Below are positions 27,907 to 41,938 of a stretch of DNA of 64,000 nucleotides, piece after piece (within the stretch, counting starts at the first letter, position 1; every line of letters starts with the position of its first letter). The translations under genes were made by a program, and so were the position numbers. Below the pieces are notes generated by a model that was not told the origin of the DNA, made no database searches, and was given only the letters and a program-made list of their open reading frames with translations. The stretch is from positions 188,287-252,286 of the forward strand of contig NZ_LMKB01000005.1 in NCBI RefSeq assembly GCF_001421165.1. Reading direction: 5' to 3'. The DNA is from Frigoribacterium sp. Leaf8. Its GTDB lineage: Bacteria; Actinomycetota; Actinomycetes; Actinomycetales; Microbacteriaceae.

Positions 27907-29356
27907 TCAGACCGAGATGGACCGATCGGTGGGCTTCACCGGGAAGGGCAGCACGGTCTGGCCCTCGAGGTAGGCGTCGACGGCGGAGGCCGTGGCGCGG
28001 CCCTCGGCGATCGCCCAGACGATGAGCGACTGACCGCGCCCGGCGTCGCCGGTCACGAAGACGCCGGGTTCGCCCGTCTCGTAGGTGGCACCGCGCTCGA
28101 GGGAGCCGCCACCGTCGAAGGTGAGCCGCAGCTGCTCCTCGATGGTGTCGCGCTCGGGTCCCGTGAAGCCGAGGGCGAGCAGGACGAGGTCGGCGGGGAC
28201 CTCGCGCTCGGTGCCCGCCTTGGGGACCCGTCGCCCGTCGACGTACTCGGTCTCGGCGACGCGGATGGCCCGCACCTCGCCGACCTCGTTGGTCAGGAAC
28301 TCGACCGTCGACGCGAGGTAGACCCGCTCGCCGCCTTCTTCGTGGGCGCTCGACACCTCGAACAGCGTGGGGAACATCGGCCACGGCTGTGCCTCGGGGC
28401 GTTCTTCCGGGGGCTGCTGGCCGATCGCGAGGTTGGTCACCGAGAGGGCACCCTGCCGGTGGGCGGTACCGATGCAGTCCGCACCGGTGTCGCCGCCGCC
28501 CAGCACGACGACGTGCTTGCCCTCGGCCGTGATCTGGTCGGCCACCGTGTCGCCCGCTCCGGCCCTGTTCTGCTGCACGAGGTAGTCCATGGCGAAGTGG
28601 ATGCCGGACAGGTCGCGTCCCGGGATCGGCAGATCACGGGGAACCGTCGCGCCCGTCGCGACGACCACGGCGTCGTAGCGGGCCCGGAGGTCGTCCCAGG
28701 CGATGTCCCGACCGATCTCGACCCGGGCGCGGAAACGCGTGCCCTCGGCCTGCATCTGGGCGATGCGCTGCTCGATCTGCTTCTTCTCCATCTTGAAGTC
28801 GGGGATGCCGTAACGCAGCAGGCCACCGATGCGGTCCTCGCGCTCGTAGACGGCGACCGTGTGGCCGGCACGCGTGAGCTGCTGGGCGGCGGCCAGCCCG
28901 GCGGGGCCGGAACCGACGACGGCGACCGTCTTGCCCGTCAGGCGCTCGGGCGGGTGCGGGGTGACCCATCCGGCGGCGAACGCCTGGTCGATGATCGAGA
29001 CCTCGACCTGCTTAATCGTCACCGGGGGCTGGTTGATGCCCAGGACGCAGGAGGACTCGCACGGCGCGGGGCAGAGACGACCGGTGAACTCCGGGAAGTT
29101 GTTGGTCGCGTGCAGGCGCTCGACGGCCTGACGGCCCTCTCCACGCCACATGAGGTCGTTCCACTCGGGGATCAGGTTGCCGAGCGGGCAGCCCTGGTGG
29201 CAGAACGGGACGCCGCAGTCCATGCAACGGCCCGCCTGACGTCGGAGCTCGCCGCTCTCCTGCTGCTCGTAGACCTCTTTCCAGTCCATGAGCCGGACCG
29301 ACACGGGTCGGCGCTTGGGCAGCTCGCGGGTCTGCGTCTTCAGGAAGCCTTTGGGG

Positions 29357-29364
<8 letters not shown>
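27907..29364 (-). CDS. gltD: Glutamate synthase (NADPH) small subunit
   Basis: Feeds electrons from NADPH through FAD and iron-sulfur clusters to the large subunit for reductive glutamate formation. The 485-residue protein has the N-terminal cysteine sets C47-C50-C55-C59 ([13 protein letters not shown]) and C98-C102-C106 (CPAPCESSC) for 4Fe-4S clusters, the FAD-binding [10 protein letters not shown] from 151, an NADPH-binding GGGDTGAD motif and the C-terminal [12 protein letters not shown]. It starts with GTG at 29364, overlapping the gltB stop by 8 nt, with GGAGGT upstream inside gltB; this argues for translational coupling and equal subunit supply. Confidence 0.97.
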
Positions 29365-33934
<4,570 letters not shown>

Positions 33935-34222
33935 GGAATCCGTCCTCACGAAGAGATCCGACAGGGGGCGGGACGACGTCGGCCCGAGGTGCCTGACGGG
34001 GCCGGCTTCTGTGGGCGGCCCCGACTCGGCGGGAGAGGTCGGCTCGTGGCGACCGTGGGCGTGCACGCCGGCGGGAGGGGCCGACTGCGCTCGATCTTAC
34101 GAGGCGCGGGTGCGTGCACGGGACCGTGTCGCGGGCGGATCGTTCGCACCGGGATGGGGTGGAGGGGATCGGGCGCCACGACGGTGGGGCGCCGGGCCCG
34201 CGGTCGTCGTGGAGTGGACGAC
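33935..34222 (-). promoter_or_regulatory. Region upstream of gltB; possible end of the lgt unit
   Basis: 288 bp between the lgt stop and the gltB start. TAAGAT (34099-34094) reads as a -10 word on the minus strand, but no -35 is seen at 16-19 nt. An imperfect GC hairpin at about 34172-34193 (GGCGCCAC...GTGG) lies 30-50 nt after the lgt stop and may end that unit. No open reading frame with convincing features lies here. Confidence 0.35.
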
Positions 34223-35224
34223 CTAGGGACGCGGTGAGCGATCGGTGTTGTCGTCCGATGCGCCGACGGTGACCAACTCGGGTTCGTCGTTCTCCGTGTA
34301 CGTGCCGTCGGAGTCTACAGCAGCCGCCCGCTCGCTCGGCGCACGGGCGGGCACGTAGGGGCCGGGGACCGTGCCGGTGTGGCGGCGGGAGGCGAGGACG
34401 AAGAGGACGATCCCGAGGACGATGGCGAAGAAGCTCATCCAGACGTTGGTGCGGATGCCGAAGAAGAGCAGGCTGGGATCGGTGCGGATCGACTCGAACC
34501 AGGCCCGTCCGATGCCGTACCAGACCAGGTAGAAGGCCAACGACCGACCCCACTGCATGGGGGCCTTCTTCTCGAGGAGCACGAGGATCGCGACGCCGGC
34601 GAGCATCCAGACGATCTCGTAGAGGAAGGTCGGGTGGAAGAGCGTGCCCTCGGGCAGGCCGGTGGGGTAGGCGGCGTTCGTGGACTCGATCTCGAGGCCC
34701 CAGGGCAGGTCGGTCGGCATGCCGAAGAGCTCGTGGTTGAACCAGTTGCCGAGGCGTCCGAAGGCCTGCGCGACGAGCAGGCCGGGGGCGAGGGCGTCGG
34801 CGAAGACCGTGAACCGGAGACCGGTGAAGCGGCAACCGAGCCAGACGCCGACGGCACCCAACAGCAGGGCGCCGTAGATGGCGAGGCCGCCCTCCCACAC
34901 GAAGAGGACGTGGATGTACTGGTCGGGCGAGGAGAAGTAGTCCGCCGGGTGGGTGATGACGTGGAACAGGCGTCCCCCCGCGATGCCGAACACCACGGCC
35001 CAGATGGCCACGTCGATGACGATGCCCTTCTCCGCCCCCTGCCGGTTCAGACGGTGGTTCGTGATGACCACCGCTGCGACGATGCCGACGAGGATGCAGA
35101 TCGCGTAGGCGTGTATCCGCAGCGAGCCGGGCAACGACGCCCCGAAGGTCGAGTTCAACCAGGCGGTGACGTCGAAGTACTGCCAGGCGGCCGACGGGCT
35201 CGGGATGCTCAAGGGAACGAACAC
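34223..35224 (-). CDS. lgt: Prolipoprotein diacylglyceryl transferase
   Basis: Attaches diacylglycerol to the lipobox cysteine of prelipoproteins at the outer face of the membrane. The 333-residue protein has seven hydrophobic segments and the Lgt signature GRLGNWFNHELFG at 156-168, with the catalytic-site region GGRLFHVITHP at 83-92 (Arg85, His88). An extra hydrophilic C-terminal tail of about 50 residues follows the last membrane helix, common in actinobacterial Lgt. It starts with GTG at 35224 and lies 86 nt after trpA, the same trpA-lgt neighbourhood as in mycobacteria. Confidence 0.97.
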   Translation of the reverse strand: MFVPLSIPSPSAAWQYFDVTAWLNSTFGASLPGSLRIHAYAICILVGIVAAVVITNHRLNRQGAEKGIVIDVAIWAVVFGIAGGRLFHVITHPADYFSSPDQYIHVLFVWEGGLAIYGALLLGAVGVWLGCRFTGLRFTVFADALAPGLLVAQAFGRLGNWFNHELFGMPTDLPWGLEIESTNAAYPTGLPEGTLFHPTFLYEIVWMLAGVAILVLLEKKAPMQWGRSLAFYLVWYGIGRAWFESIRTDPSLLFFGIRTNVWMSFFAIVLGIVLFVLASRRHTGTVPGPYVPARAPSERAAAVDSDGTYTENDEPELVTVGASDDNTDRSPRP

Positions 35225-35310
35225 GGGCGTGATGCCTTTCGGAGGGGGTGCGGAGCGTCGGTCACCCGACGGGTGACGACTCTAGCGCGAGGGCGTCGGA
35301 CCCGAGGGGG

Positions 35311-36126
35311 TCAGGAGGCGGAGGGGGCCGCGCCGGACGACAGGTCGGCGGAGACCTCGGCGAGGCGTTCGACCCCGCCGTCGGCGAGGGCACGGACGAA
35401 GGCCGAACCGATGATGGCACCGTCGGCGTAGTCAAGCACCTCGCGGACCTGCTGGGCCGTGGAGATGCCGAGACCGACGCAGGCGTTCTCGACGCCCACC
35501 TCGCGGAGTCGGGCGACGAGGGTGCTCGCCGCCGCGTCGACGTCGGTTCGGGCTCCTGTGATGCCCATCGTCGAGACGGTGTAGACGAAGCCGCGACTAC
35601 TGGCCACGGCCTGCCGGAGGCGCGAGTCGCTGGACGACGGAGCGGCCAGGAACACCCGGTCGAGGTCGGCGGCCTCGGCCGCGGACATCCACGCGTCGGC
35701 CTCGTCGGGGATGAGGTCGGGGGTGATGAGCCCGGCACCGCCCGCGGCCGCGAGGTCGTCGGCGAACCGCTGGACGCCGTACTGCTCGACCGGGTTCCAG
35801 TAGGTCATCGGGATGACGGGAGCGTCGACCCGGGAGGTGATCTCACGGATCGCCGTGAAGACGTCGCGCACGCGGAACCCCTCGGCGAGGGACCGCTGTG
35901 TGGCTGCCTGGATCACCGGGCCGTCCATCACGGGGTCGGAGTACGGGATGCCGAGTTCGATGACGTCGATGCCGTTCTCGGCCATCGCCACCGCGGCCTC
36001 GATGCTGGTGTCGAGATCGGGGAACCCGACCGGCAGGTATCCGACGACGGCACCGCTCCCGGCGTCTCGCCGGGCCCGGATCGCGTCGCCGACCTTGCTC
36101 GTCCCGGCGGGGACTGCGGCGGTCAC
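35311..36126 (-). CDS. trpA: Tryptophan synthase alpha subunit
   Basis: Cleaves indole-3-glycerol phosphate to indole, which tunnels to TrpB. The 271-residue TIM barrel has the catalytic Glu57 and Asp68 in [16 protein letters not shown] and a C-terminal phosphate-binding region ([12 protein letters not shown]). The start is GTG at 36126, overlapping the trpB stop by the 4-nt GTGA; upstream in-frame sequence belongs to trpB. Coupled to trpB, as expected for subunits of one complex. It has the usual length. Confidence 0.97.
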   Translation of the reverse strand: MTAAVPAGTSKVGDAIRARRDAGSGAVVGYLPVGFPDLDTSIEAAVAMAENGIDVIELGIPYSDPVMDGPVIQAATQRSLAEGFRVRDVFTAIREITSRVDAPVIPMTYWNPVEQYGVQRFADDLAAAGGAGLITPDLIPDEADAWMSAAEAADLDRVFLAAPSSSDSRLRQAVASSRGFVYTVSTMGITGARTDVDAAASTLVARLREVGVENACVGLGISTAQQVREVLDYADGAIIGSAFVRALADGGVERLAEVSADLSSGAAPSAS

Positions 36127-37331
36127 AGCTGCTGTGCCTTCTCGTCGAGGACGCCGAAGTACCGGCTCGCGGTCGAGACGTCCTTGTCGCCACGGCCGCT
36201 GAGCGAGACCAGGATCGTCCAGTCGGGGTGCTCCAGACCGAGCTTGATCGTGCCCGCCAGGGCGTGTGCCGACTCGATCGCGGGCATGATGCCCTCGGTC
36301 TGCGAGAGCAATCGGAAGGCCTGCATCGCCTCGTCGTCGGTGATCGGCTGGTACTCGGCCCGGCCCGACTCGGACAACCAGGCGTGCTCCGGGCCGACGC
36401 TCGGGTAGTCGAGGCCCGCGGAGATGGAGTGGCTCTCGAGCGTCTGACCGTCTTCGTCCTGCATGAGGTACGACTTGGTGCCCTGGAGGTTGCCGATGCG
36501 GCCGAGGGTGATCGACGCCGCGTGACGGCCCGTCTCGACGCCGTCCCCGCCGGCCTCGAAGCCGAACAACCGCACCGAGGGGTCGTCGAGGAACGCGTGG
36601 AAGATGCCCATGGCGTTCGAGCCGCCGCCGACGCAGGCCGTCACGGCGTCGGGCAGTGCTCCGGTCAGGTCGAGGACCTGCTGGCGGGCCTCTTCGCCGA
36701 TGATCTTGTGGAAGTCGCGCACCATGGCCGGGAACGGGTGCGGACCGGCGACCGTGCCCAGCACGTAGTGCGTGGTGTCGACGCTGGAGACCCAGTCGCG
36801 CATGGCGTCGTTGATGGCGTCCTTGAGGGTGCGGGAGCCCGTCGTGACCGAGACGACCTCGGCTCCGAGCAGGCGCATGCGCGCGACGTTGAGCGCCTGG
36901 CGCTCGGTGTCGACCTGCCCCATGTACACGACGCACTCCATGCCGAAGAGGGCGGCGGCGGTGGCCGTCGCGACGCCGTGCTGACCGGCTCCGGTCTCGG
37001 CGATCAGACGGGTCTTGCCGAGCTTCCGGGCCAGCAACGCCTGTCCGAGCACGTTGTTGATCTTGTGGGACCCCGTGTGGTTGAGGTCTTCACGCTTGAG
37101 GATGATGCGGGCACCACCGGCGTGCTGGGCGAACCGCGGCACCTCGGTGATGATCGACGGCCGGCCCGTGTAGGTGGCGTGGAGAGCCGTCAGCTCGGCG
37201 GCGAACTCGGGGTCGACGGCCGCGGCCTTGTAGGCCGCGTCGAGCTCGTCGAGGGCGGCCACCAGGGACTCGGGGACGAAGCGACCCCCGAACGAACCGA
37301 AATACGGACCTGTCTCGTCGCGCAGTGCCAT
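36123..37331 (-). CDS. trpB: Tryptophan synthase beta subunit
   Basis: PLP enzyme that joins indole to serine. The 402-residue protein has the PLP-Lys90 in [11 protein letters not shown], the GAGQHGVA stretch that binds substrate carboxylate, and the GGGSNAMG phosphate-binding loop. ATG at 37331, two nt after the trpC stop. Length and motifs are those of the TrpB1 type that pairs with TrpA. Confidence 0.98.
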   Translation of the reverse strand: MALRDETGPYFGSFGGRFVPESLVAALDELDAAYKAAAVDPEFAAELTALHATYTGRPSIITEVPRFAQHAGGARIILKREDLNHTGSHKINNVLGQALLARKLGKTRLIAETGAGQHGVATATAAALFGMECVVYMGQVDTERQALNVARMRLLGAEVVSVTTGSRTLKDAINDAMRDWVSSVDTTHYVLGTVAGPHPFPAMVRDFHKIIGEEARQQVLDLTGALPDAVTACVGGGSNAMGIFHAFLDDPSVRLFGFEAGGDGVETGRHAASITLGRIGNLQGTKSYLMQDEDGQTLESHSISAGLDYPSVGPEHAWLSESGRAEYQPITDDEAMQAFRLLSQTEGIMPAIESAHALAGTIKLGLEHPDWTILVSLSGRGDKDVSTASRYFGVLDEKAQQL

Positions 37332-37333
37332 GG

Positions 37334-38107
37334 TCAGACCTCCAGGAAGCGGGTGATGGCGTCGGCGGGGTCGCCGTGGGTCACGAGGGCTTCGCCCACG
37401 AGCACGACGTCGGCACCGGAGCGACGGTAGTGGGCGACGTCGTCGGGCGACGAGACCGCCGACTCGGCGACGCGGGTGACGCCCGTCGGAATCGAGTGCG
37501 ACAGGCGACCGAAGAGGTCCCTGTCGAGTTCGAAGGTCGTGAGGTCGCGGGCGTTGACGCCGAGGACGGTGGCACCGGCGTCGAGGCCGCGCGACACCTC
37601 GTCGGCGGAGTGCGCCTCGATGAGGGCGGTCATGCCCAGTTGCCTCACGAGGTCGTGCAATTCGAGGAGGCGGGGCTGTTCGAGCCCGGCGACGATCAGC
37701 AGCACGAGATCGGCACCGGCCGCCCGGGCCTCGAACACCTGGTACGGGTCGGCGATGAAGTCCTTGCGGAGGACGGGCACGTCGACTGCGGCGCGGACGG
37801 CCTCGAGGTCGGCGAGGGAGCCCTTGAACTTCCGGCCCTCGGTGAGGACGCTGATCGCGCTCGCTCCCCCGGCCGCGTAGGAGCGGGCCAGAGACGCCGG
37901 GTCGGCGATGGTCGAGAGGTGGCCTCGTGACGGGCTGGCGCGCTTCACCTCGGCGATGACCTTGACGCGGTCGCCGGGGGCGAGGGCGGTGCGGGCGTCG
38001 AGTGCGGGCTCACGAGAGAGCGCCGCTGCCTCGACGGCGGCGAACGGGAGGGACTCGCGGCGTGCTGCGGCGTCGGCCACGGCACCCGCGTAGAGGTCGT
38101 CGAGCAC
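37334..38107 (-). CDS. trpC: Indole-3-glycerol phosphate synthase
   Basis: Closes the indole ring from carboxyphenylamino-deoxyribulose phosphate. The 257-residue barrel has [12 protein letters not shown] at 51-62 with catalytic Glu53 and Lys55, and the second catalytic lysine in [12 protein letters not shown]. There is no fused TrpF domain. The start is a GTG at 38107 placed directly after the TAG of the preceding small membrane protein (TAG then GTG), an arrangement that suggests reinitiation. trpF and trpD are not in the window. Confidence 0.97.
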   Translation of the reverse strand: MLDDLYAGAVADAAARRESLPFAAVEAAALSREPALDARTALAPGDRVKVIAEVKRASPSRGHLSTIADPASLARSYAAGGASAISVLTEGRKFKGSLADLEAVRAAVDVPVLRKDFIADPYQVFEARAAGADLVLLIVAGLEQPRLLELHDLVRQLGMTALIEAHSADEVSRGLDAGATVLGVNARDLTTFELDRDLFGRLSHSIPTGVTRVAESAVSSPDDVAHYRRSGADVVLVGEALVTHGDPADAITRFLEV

Positions 38108-38431
38108 CTAGTTGTGGGCCTTCGGCACGTAGCGGTGACCACCGACGCCGTAACCGGCCTTCTTGAGCACGAGACCGACGATCAGTCCGACGACGACCAG
38201 GCCGGCCGACGCCCAGACGATCCACGGGACGTCGAGAAAGAAGGCCAGCGTGCCGATGGCGAAGCCGACCAGCATGATGACGACGGCGGTCCAGGCGGCG
38301 GGCGAGTTGCCGTGCCCGAGGTCGTCGGCCGTCTCGGTGTCGCGGCCCTTCGAGCCGGAGTCGACCTTCGCGGGGGCGTTCGCGAGGGGCGCGTCGCCAC
38401 CGGACGGGGTGCTCGTCGTGTTCGTGCTCAC
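38108..38431 (-). CDS. Small two-TM membrane protein of the trp cluster (HGxxPAAWTAV family)
   Basis: 107-residue protein with a 38-residue polar N-terminus, the striking motif HGNSPAAWTAV at 40-50, two hydrophobic helices at about 46-66 and 69-89, and a short basic, glycine-rich C-terminus (GYGVGGHRYVPKA). I recall similar small proteins with an HGxxPAAWTAV-like motif next to actinobacterial trp genes; function unknown. It lies 36 nt after the Trp-associated membrane protein, and its TAG stop directly touches the trpC start, so it is embedded in the operon rather than a chance neighbour. Confidence 0.85.
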   Translation of the reverse strand: MSTNTTSTPSGGDAPLANAPAKVDSGSKGRDTETADDLGHGNSPAAWTAVVIMLVGFAIGTLAFFLDVPWIVWASAGLVVVGLIVGLVLKKAGYGVGGHRYVPKAHN

Positions 38432-38467
38432 AGTGCTCCTTGGATCAGGTCGGTACGAGGGCTGAGT

Positions 38468-39112
38468 CTACCGGGTACGACCCGGCTCGGTGGGGCCCGA
38501 CCCGCCCCCGTCGAGCTGCGCCGGGTCGTCGGTGGGATCGTCGCCGCCCGACAGCGCGTCCCAGGCGGCCGCCGGATCGGCCGAGGGATCCGCGGCGACC
38601 AGTCGCGTGGCGGAGTACTTGCGGGTGGCCTGGGGCCAGGCGCCCGCGAGGAGCGCGGTGGCGACTCCGAGGAGCGCGGCGAGGACGCCGGCCACGAGCC
38701 CGAGCCAGGGCCAGGCCGTGGGCTCGACCGAGGAGACGATGGCCCGGATCGAGTCGGTGCCGTCGACGCCCGTGGCGGTCGTCACGGCGCTCCCCGAGGC
38801 GCGCACGGGGTCGGCCAGGGCGGTCGACGTCGTGACGACCACGCTGACGCCCAGTGCCACCTGGAGAACCCCCAGGACGACGCGGAAGACGCGGCCGGCG
38901 ATCGTGAGCGCCCCGAAGAGCGCCAGGCTGGCCAGCGACAGGGCGGACAACGGCGCACCGGCGACGTCGCCGGCGACGTCGAGCGGGAGGTCTCCGCCCT
39001 GCGGGGAGGCGACGACGACGTGGAACCAGTCCTGCGTCCAGGACAGCAGGGCGAGTCCCGCGAGCAGGATGCCCCCGAGGATCGTCGTGAGCTTCAGGCG
39101 ACGAACGGGCAT
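38468..39112 (-). CDS. Trp-operon-associated membrane protein
   Basis: 214-residue protein with four predicted membrane helices (about 8-27, 53-74, 76-95 and 133-158) and a hydrophilic, Asp/Gly-rich C-terminal tail of about 45 residues. It resembles the conserved membrane protein between trpE and trpC in mycobacteria (Rv1610-like, annotated in many genomes as Trp biosynthesis-associated). Transport or scaffolding has been proposed only by context. The ATG overlaps the trpE stop by one base (TGATG). Confidence 0.87.
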   Translation of the reverse strand: MPVRRLKLTTILGGILLAGLALLSWTQDWFHVVVASPQGGDLPLDVAGDVAGAPLSALSLASLALFGALTIAGRVFRVVLGVLQVALGVSVVVTTSTALADPVRASGSAVTTATGVDGTDSIRAIVSSVEPTAWPWLGLVAGVLAALLGVATALLAGAWPQATRKYSATRLVAADPSADPAAAWDALSGGDDPTDDPAQLDGGGSGPTEPGRTR

Positions 39113-40644
39113 CAGCGGAGCCGTGCCATGGCGTTCGCGACCGCGACGGCACGCAAGGGGGCCGCGGCCTTGTTGCGCGCCTCCTGGTTCTCGGCGACCG
39201 GGTCGCTGTCGGCGACGAGACCGGCACCCGCCTGCACGCGGGCCACGCCGTCCTGCAACAGGACGGTGCGGATCGCGATCGCGACGTCGGCCGAGCCGGC
39301 GAAGTCGAAGTAGCCGACCACTCCCCCGTAGACGCCCCGCTGGGCGGGCTCGAGTTCGTCGATGATCTCGAGGGCCCGGGGCTTGGGAGCACCCGACAAC
39401 GTGCCGGCCGGGAAGGTGGCACGGAACGCGTCGATGGCGTCCTTGCCGGGAGCGAGGTCGCCCTCGACGCTCGAGACGAGGTGCATGATGTGGCTGAACC
39501 GTTCGACCTGCATGAACTCGGTGACCTCGACGGTTCCCGGCGTGCACACCTTGAGCAGGTCGTTGCGGGCGAGGTCGACGAGCATGAGGTGCTCGGCGCG
39601 TTCTTTCTCGTCCGAGGCGAGTTCGTCGGCGAAGCGCTGGTCCTCGTCGGGCGAGGCTCCGCGGGGCTTCGACCCGGCGATGGGATGCGTGTAGGCCCGC
39701 CGGCCGTCGACCTTGACCAGCGCCTCGGGCGACGAGCCCACGATGGTGTACGGCCGGCCCTGCACGTCGTCGAGGGTCACCAGGTACATGTACGGGCTCG
39801 GGTTGAGCGTCCGCAGCACCCGGTAGACGTCGAGCGGCTCGGCCGTGACCTCGTGGTCGAAGCGCTGGGAGACGACGACCTGGAAGACGTCGCCGTCGTG
39901 GATGAACTGCTTCGACCGCCGGATCGCGTGCGCGTACTCGTCGTCGGTCGAACGGCGGGTCGGCGTGGCCTCGATCGTCAGGTCGACGTCGGACAGGAAC
40001 GCCTCGCTCGGGGCCGCGAGTCGGGATTGGAGGTCGTCGAGTCGGGACTGCGCGTCGGCCCACAGGACGTCGGGCTCGTCGGTTCCGTCGTTCAACGCGG
40101 TGGCGACGAGCAGGACGGCACCCGTGCGGTGGTCGAGGGCCACGAGCTCGGACACGAAGCTGAGCGCCTGGGAGGGCACCGTGAACTCGGCCGGCGGCGC
40201 GTCGGGAAGGTGTTCGAGCTCGCGCACGGCCTCCCAGCCGATGAACCCGACGAGGCCGCCGGTGAGGGGCGGCATGCCGTCGATGCGCGGGGTCGCCCAC
40301 CGGTGGTGCAGGGCGGAGAGCACCTCGAGGGGACGGCCGACGGCATCGCCCAGCGCCCGGTCGCGGTCGATGCCGTAGTCGATCCAGCGGGCCTCGCCGT
40401 CGTCGGTCGTGAGCACGCCGAACGACGAGACGCCGACGAAGGACCACCGGGACCAGATCCCGCCCTGGGCCGCCGACTCGAGGAGGAAGCTGCCGGGCCT
40501 GCCGTCGGCGAGCTTGCGGTACACCCCCACGGGCGTCTCGCCGTCGGCGAACAGGTCGCGGACGACCGGGACGACCCGGTGCCCGGCCAGCCGCTCGTCG
40601 AACTGGGCCCGGGTCGTCGAGGTGCGGATCGGGGCGTCAGCCAC
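39112..40644 (-). CDS. trpE: Anthranilate synthase component I
   Basis: Converts chorismate and ammonia (from glutamine by TrpG) to anthranilate. The 510-residue protein has the feedback-tryptophan motif LLES at 54-57, GDVFQVVVSQRF, PSPYMYLV, PIAGSKPRG and the C-terminal LSGAPKPRA/GGVVGYF of the chorismate-binding fold. The start is GTG at 40644, with GGAGG five nt upstream; it overlaps the hisI stop by 8 nt, leaving no room for a trp leader peptide, so regulation is probably by TrpE feedback and not by classical attenuation. The glutamine amidotransferase TrpG is not here. Confidence 0.97.
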   Translation of the reverse strand: MADAPIRTSTTRAQFDERLAGHRVVPVVRDLFADGETPVGVYRKLADGRPGSFLLESAAQGGIWSRWSFVGVSSFGVLTTDDGEARWIDYGIDRDRALGDAVGRPLEVLSALHHRWATPRIDGMPPLTGGLVGFIGWEAVRELEHLPDAPPAEFTVPSQALSFVSELVALDHRTGAVLLVATALNDGTDEPDVLWADAQSRLDDLQSRLAAPSEAFLSDVDLTIEATPTRRSTDDEYAHAIRRSKQFIHDGDVFQVVVSQRFDHEVTAEPLDVYRVLRTLNPSPYMYLVTLDDVQGRPYTIVGSSPEALVKVDGRRAYTHPIAGSKPRGASPDEDQRFADELASDEKERAEHLMLVDLARNDLLKVCTPGTVEVTEFMQVERFSHIMHLVSSVEGDLAPGKDAIDAFRATFPAGTLSGAPKPRALEIIDELEPAQRGVYGGVVGYFDFAGSADVAIAIRTVLLQDGVARVQAGAGLVADSDPVAENQEARNKAAAPLRAVAVANAMARLR

Positions 40645-41053
40645 GGAGGCCTCCGGTGGGGTCGGTGTCGCCGGACGGCAGGGACGAGGAGGCGGTGGCC
40701 GGCTCGAGCGGGTCGACCTCGAAACAGGAGTGCGAGCCCGTGTGGCAGGCGGCGCCGATCTGTTCGACCGTGACGAGCAGCACGTCGTCGTCACAGTCGA
40801 GGGCGGCGGCGCGGACGAACTGCGCGTGACCGGACGTGTCGCCCTTGCGCCAGTACTCCTGTCGAGAGCGGGACCAGAAGGTGACGCGCCCCTCGGTGAG
40901 GGTGCGGCGGAGCGCCTCGGCGTCCATCCACCCCATCATGAGCACGTCTTTCGTGCCCTCTTGTTGGATGATGGCGGGCAGCAGGCCCGACGCGTCGAAC
41001 CGGGCACGGGCGACGACGGGCTCGACCGTCTCACGCGTCAGCTGGTCGGTCAT
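40637..41053 (-). CDS. hisI: Phosphoribosyl-AMP cyclohydrolase
   Basis: Third enzyme of histidine synthesis, opening the adenine ring of PR-AMP. The 138-residue stand-alone protein has the zinc and magnesium ligands: DCDDD at 86-90 and the cysteines in CHTGSHSC at 103-110. Not fused to HisE, which is a separate gene at 42843. ATG at 41053 with GAGGAG upstream; directly before that is a GATGC/GCATC tandem repeat. It overlaps trpE by 8 nt, tying his and trp genes together. Confidence 0.97.
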   Translation of the reverse strand: MTDQLTRETVEPVVARARFDASGLLPAIIQQEGTKDVLMMGWMDAEALRRTLTEGRVTFWSRSRQEYWRKGDTSGHAQFVRAAALDCDDDVLLVTVEQIGAACHTGSHSCFEVDPLEPATASSSLPSGDTDPTGGLRG

Positions 41054-41065
41054 GGTGTGCTCCTC

Positions 41066-41090
41066 GATGCGATGCGATGCGATGCGATGT
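41066..41090. repeat. Five tandem pentanucleotide repeats before hisI
   Basis: GATGC repeats four times plus a GATGT at 41066-41090 (GCATC units on the coding strand). The array ends 1 nt before GAGGAG, the hisI ribosome-binding site, so changes in copy number would alter the hisF-hisI spacer but not a coding frame. Confidence 0.85.
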
Positions 41091-41129
41091 CGGCTGGTCG
41101 GCTGCGGCCCGGTGCGGTGACGGCCCGCC

Positions 41130-41936
41130 TCAGCGGACGACGGCCCCCGACCGGGCCAGCTCGTCCTTGACCTGGCCGATGGTGAGTTCGCCGTTGTGGA
41201 AGACCGACGCCGCGAGCACGGCGTCGGCACCCGCCTCGATGGCCGGGGCGAAGTGCTCGAGCCGACCTGCCCCTCCGGACGCGACGACCGGCACCCGGCT
41301 GAGCTCGCGAATGGCGCGGACGAGTTCGAGGTCGAAGCCCTGCTTGGTGCCGTCGGCGTCGATCGAGTTGACGAGCAACTCACCCGCCCCGCGTTCGATG
41401 GCCTCACGCGCCCAGGCGAGCGCGTCGAGGGTCGTCTCGGTGCGACCGCCGTGGGTCGTGACGACGAAGCCGGAGGGGGTGCCGCTCGAACGCTTGACGT
41501 CGAGCGAGAGGACGACCGCCTGGGCTCCGAACCGGTCGGCGATCTCGCCGATCAGGTCGGGCCGCGCGATGGCGGCGCTGTTCACGCCGATCTTGTCGGC
41601 CCCCGCCGCCTGCAGCCGGGCGACGTCGTCGGTGGTGCGCACGCCGCCCCCGACCGTCAGCGGGATGAAGACCTGCTCGGCCGTCGCCCGGACGACGTCG
41701 TAGGTGGTCGACCGCTCGTCGACCGTGGCGGTGACGTCGAGGAAGGTGATCTCGTCGGCACCCTGCTCGTAGTACGTGCGGGCCAGCTCGACCGGGTCGC
41801 CCGCGTCGCGCAGGTCGAGGAAGTTGACGCCCTTCACCACGCGGCCGGCGGCCACGTCGAGGCACGGGATGACCCGGACGGCGAGGGAGGCGTCGGCGGC
41901 GACCGCGCCGGGGACGACCGCGTCGTCGGCGGTCAC
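41130..41936 (-). CDS. hisF: Imidazole glycerol phosphate synthase subunit HisF
   Basis: Cyclase half of the HisF-HisH enzyme; uses ammonia from HisH to form imidazole glycerol phosphate and AICAR. The 268-residue TIM barrel has Asp27 in [16 protein letters not shown], the second catalytic Asp in VVLSLDVKR, and the phosphate-binding SGGAGR and GADAVLAAS loops. GTG at 41936, two nt after hisG. About 18 residues precede the normal start of the barrel, so a downstream start (near [10 protein letters not shown]) cannot be excluded. HisH is not in the window. Confidence 0.96.
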   Translation of the reverse strand: MTADDAVVPGAVAADASLAVRVIPCLDVAAGRVVKGVNFLDLRDAGDPVELARTYYEQGADEITFLDVTATVDERSTTYDVVRATAEQVFIPLTVGGGVRTTDDVARLQAAGADKIGVNSAAIARPDLIGEIADRFGAQAVVLSLDVKRSSGTPSGFVVTTHGGRTETTLDALAWAREAIERGAGELLVNSIDADGTKQGFDLELVRAIRELSRVPVVASGGAGRLEHFAPAIEAGADAVLAASVFHNGELTIGQVKDELARSGAVVR

Positions 41937-41938
41937 GG

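Noticed and set aside
36127-36936. In-frame upstream extension of trpA
   Set aside because: It lies across trpB, is Arg/Gly/Pro-rich shadow sequence, and trpA has a proper GTG start overlapping the trpB stop.
40645-40700. Trp leader peptide/attenuator before trpE
   Set aside because: trpE starts inside the end of hisI; there is no space and no run of Trp codons upstream.
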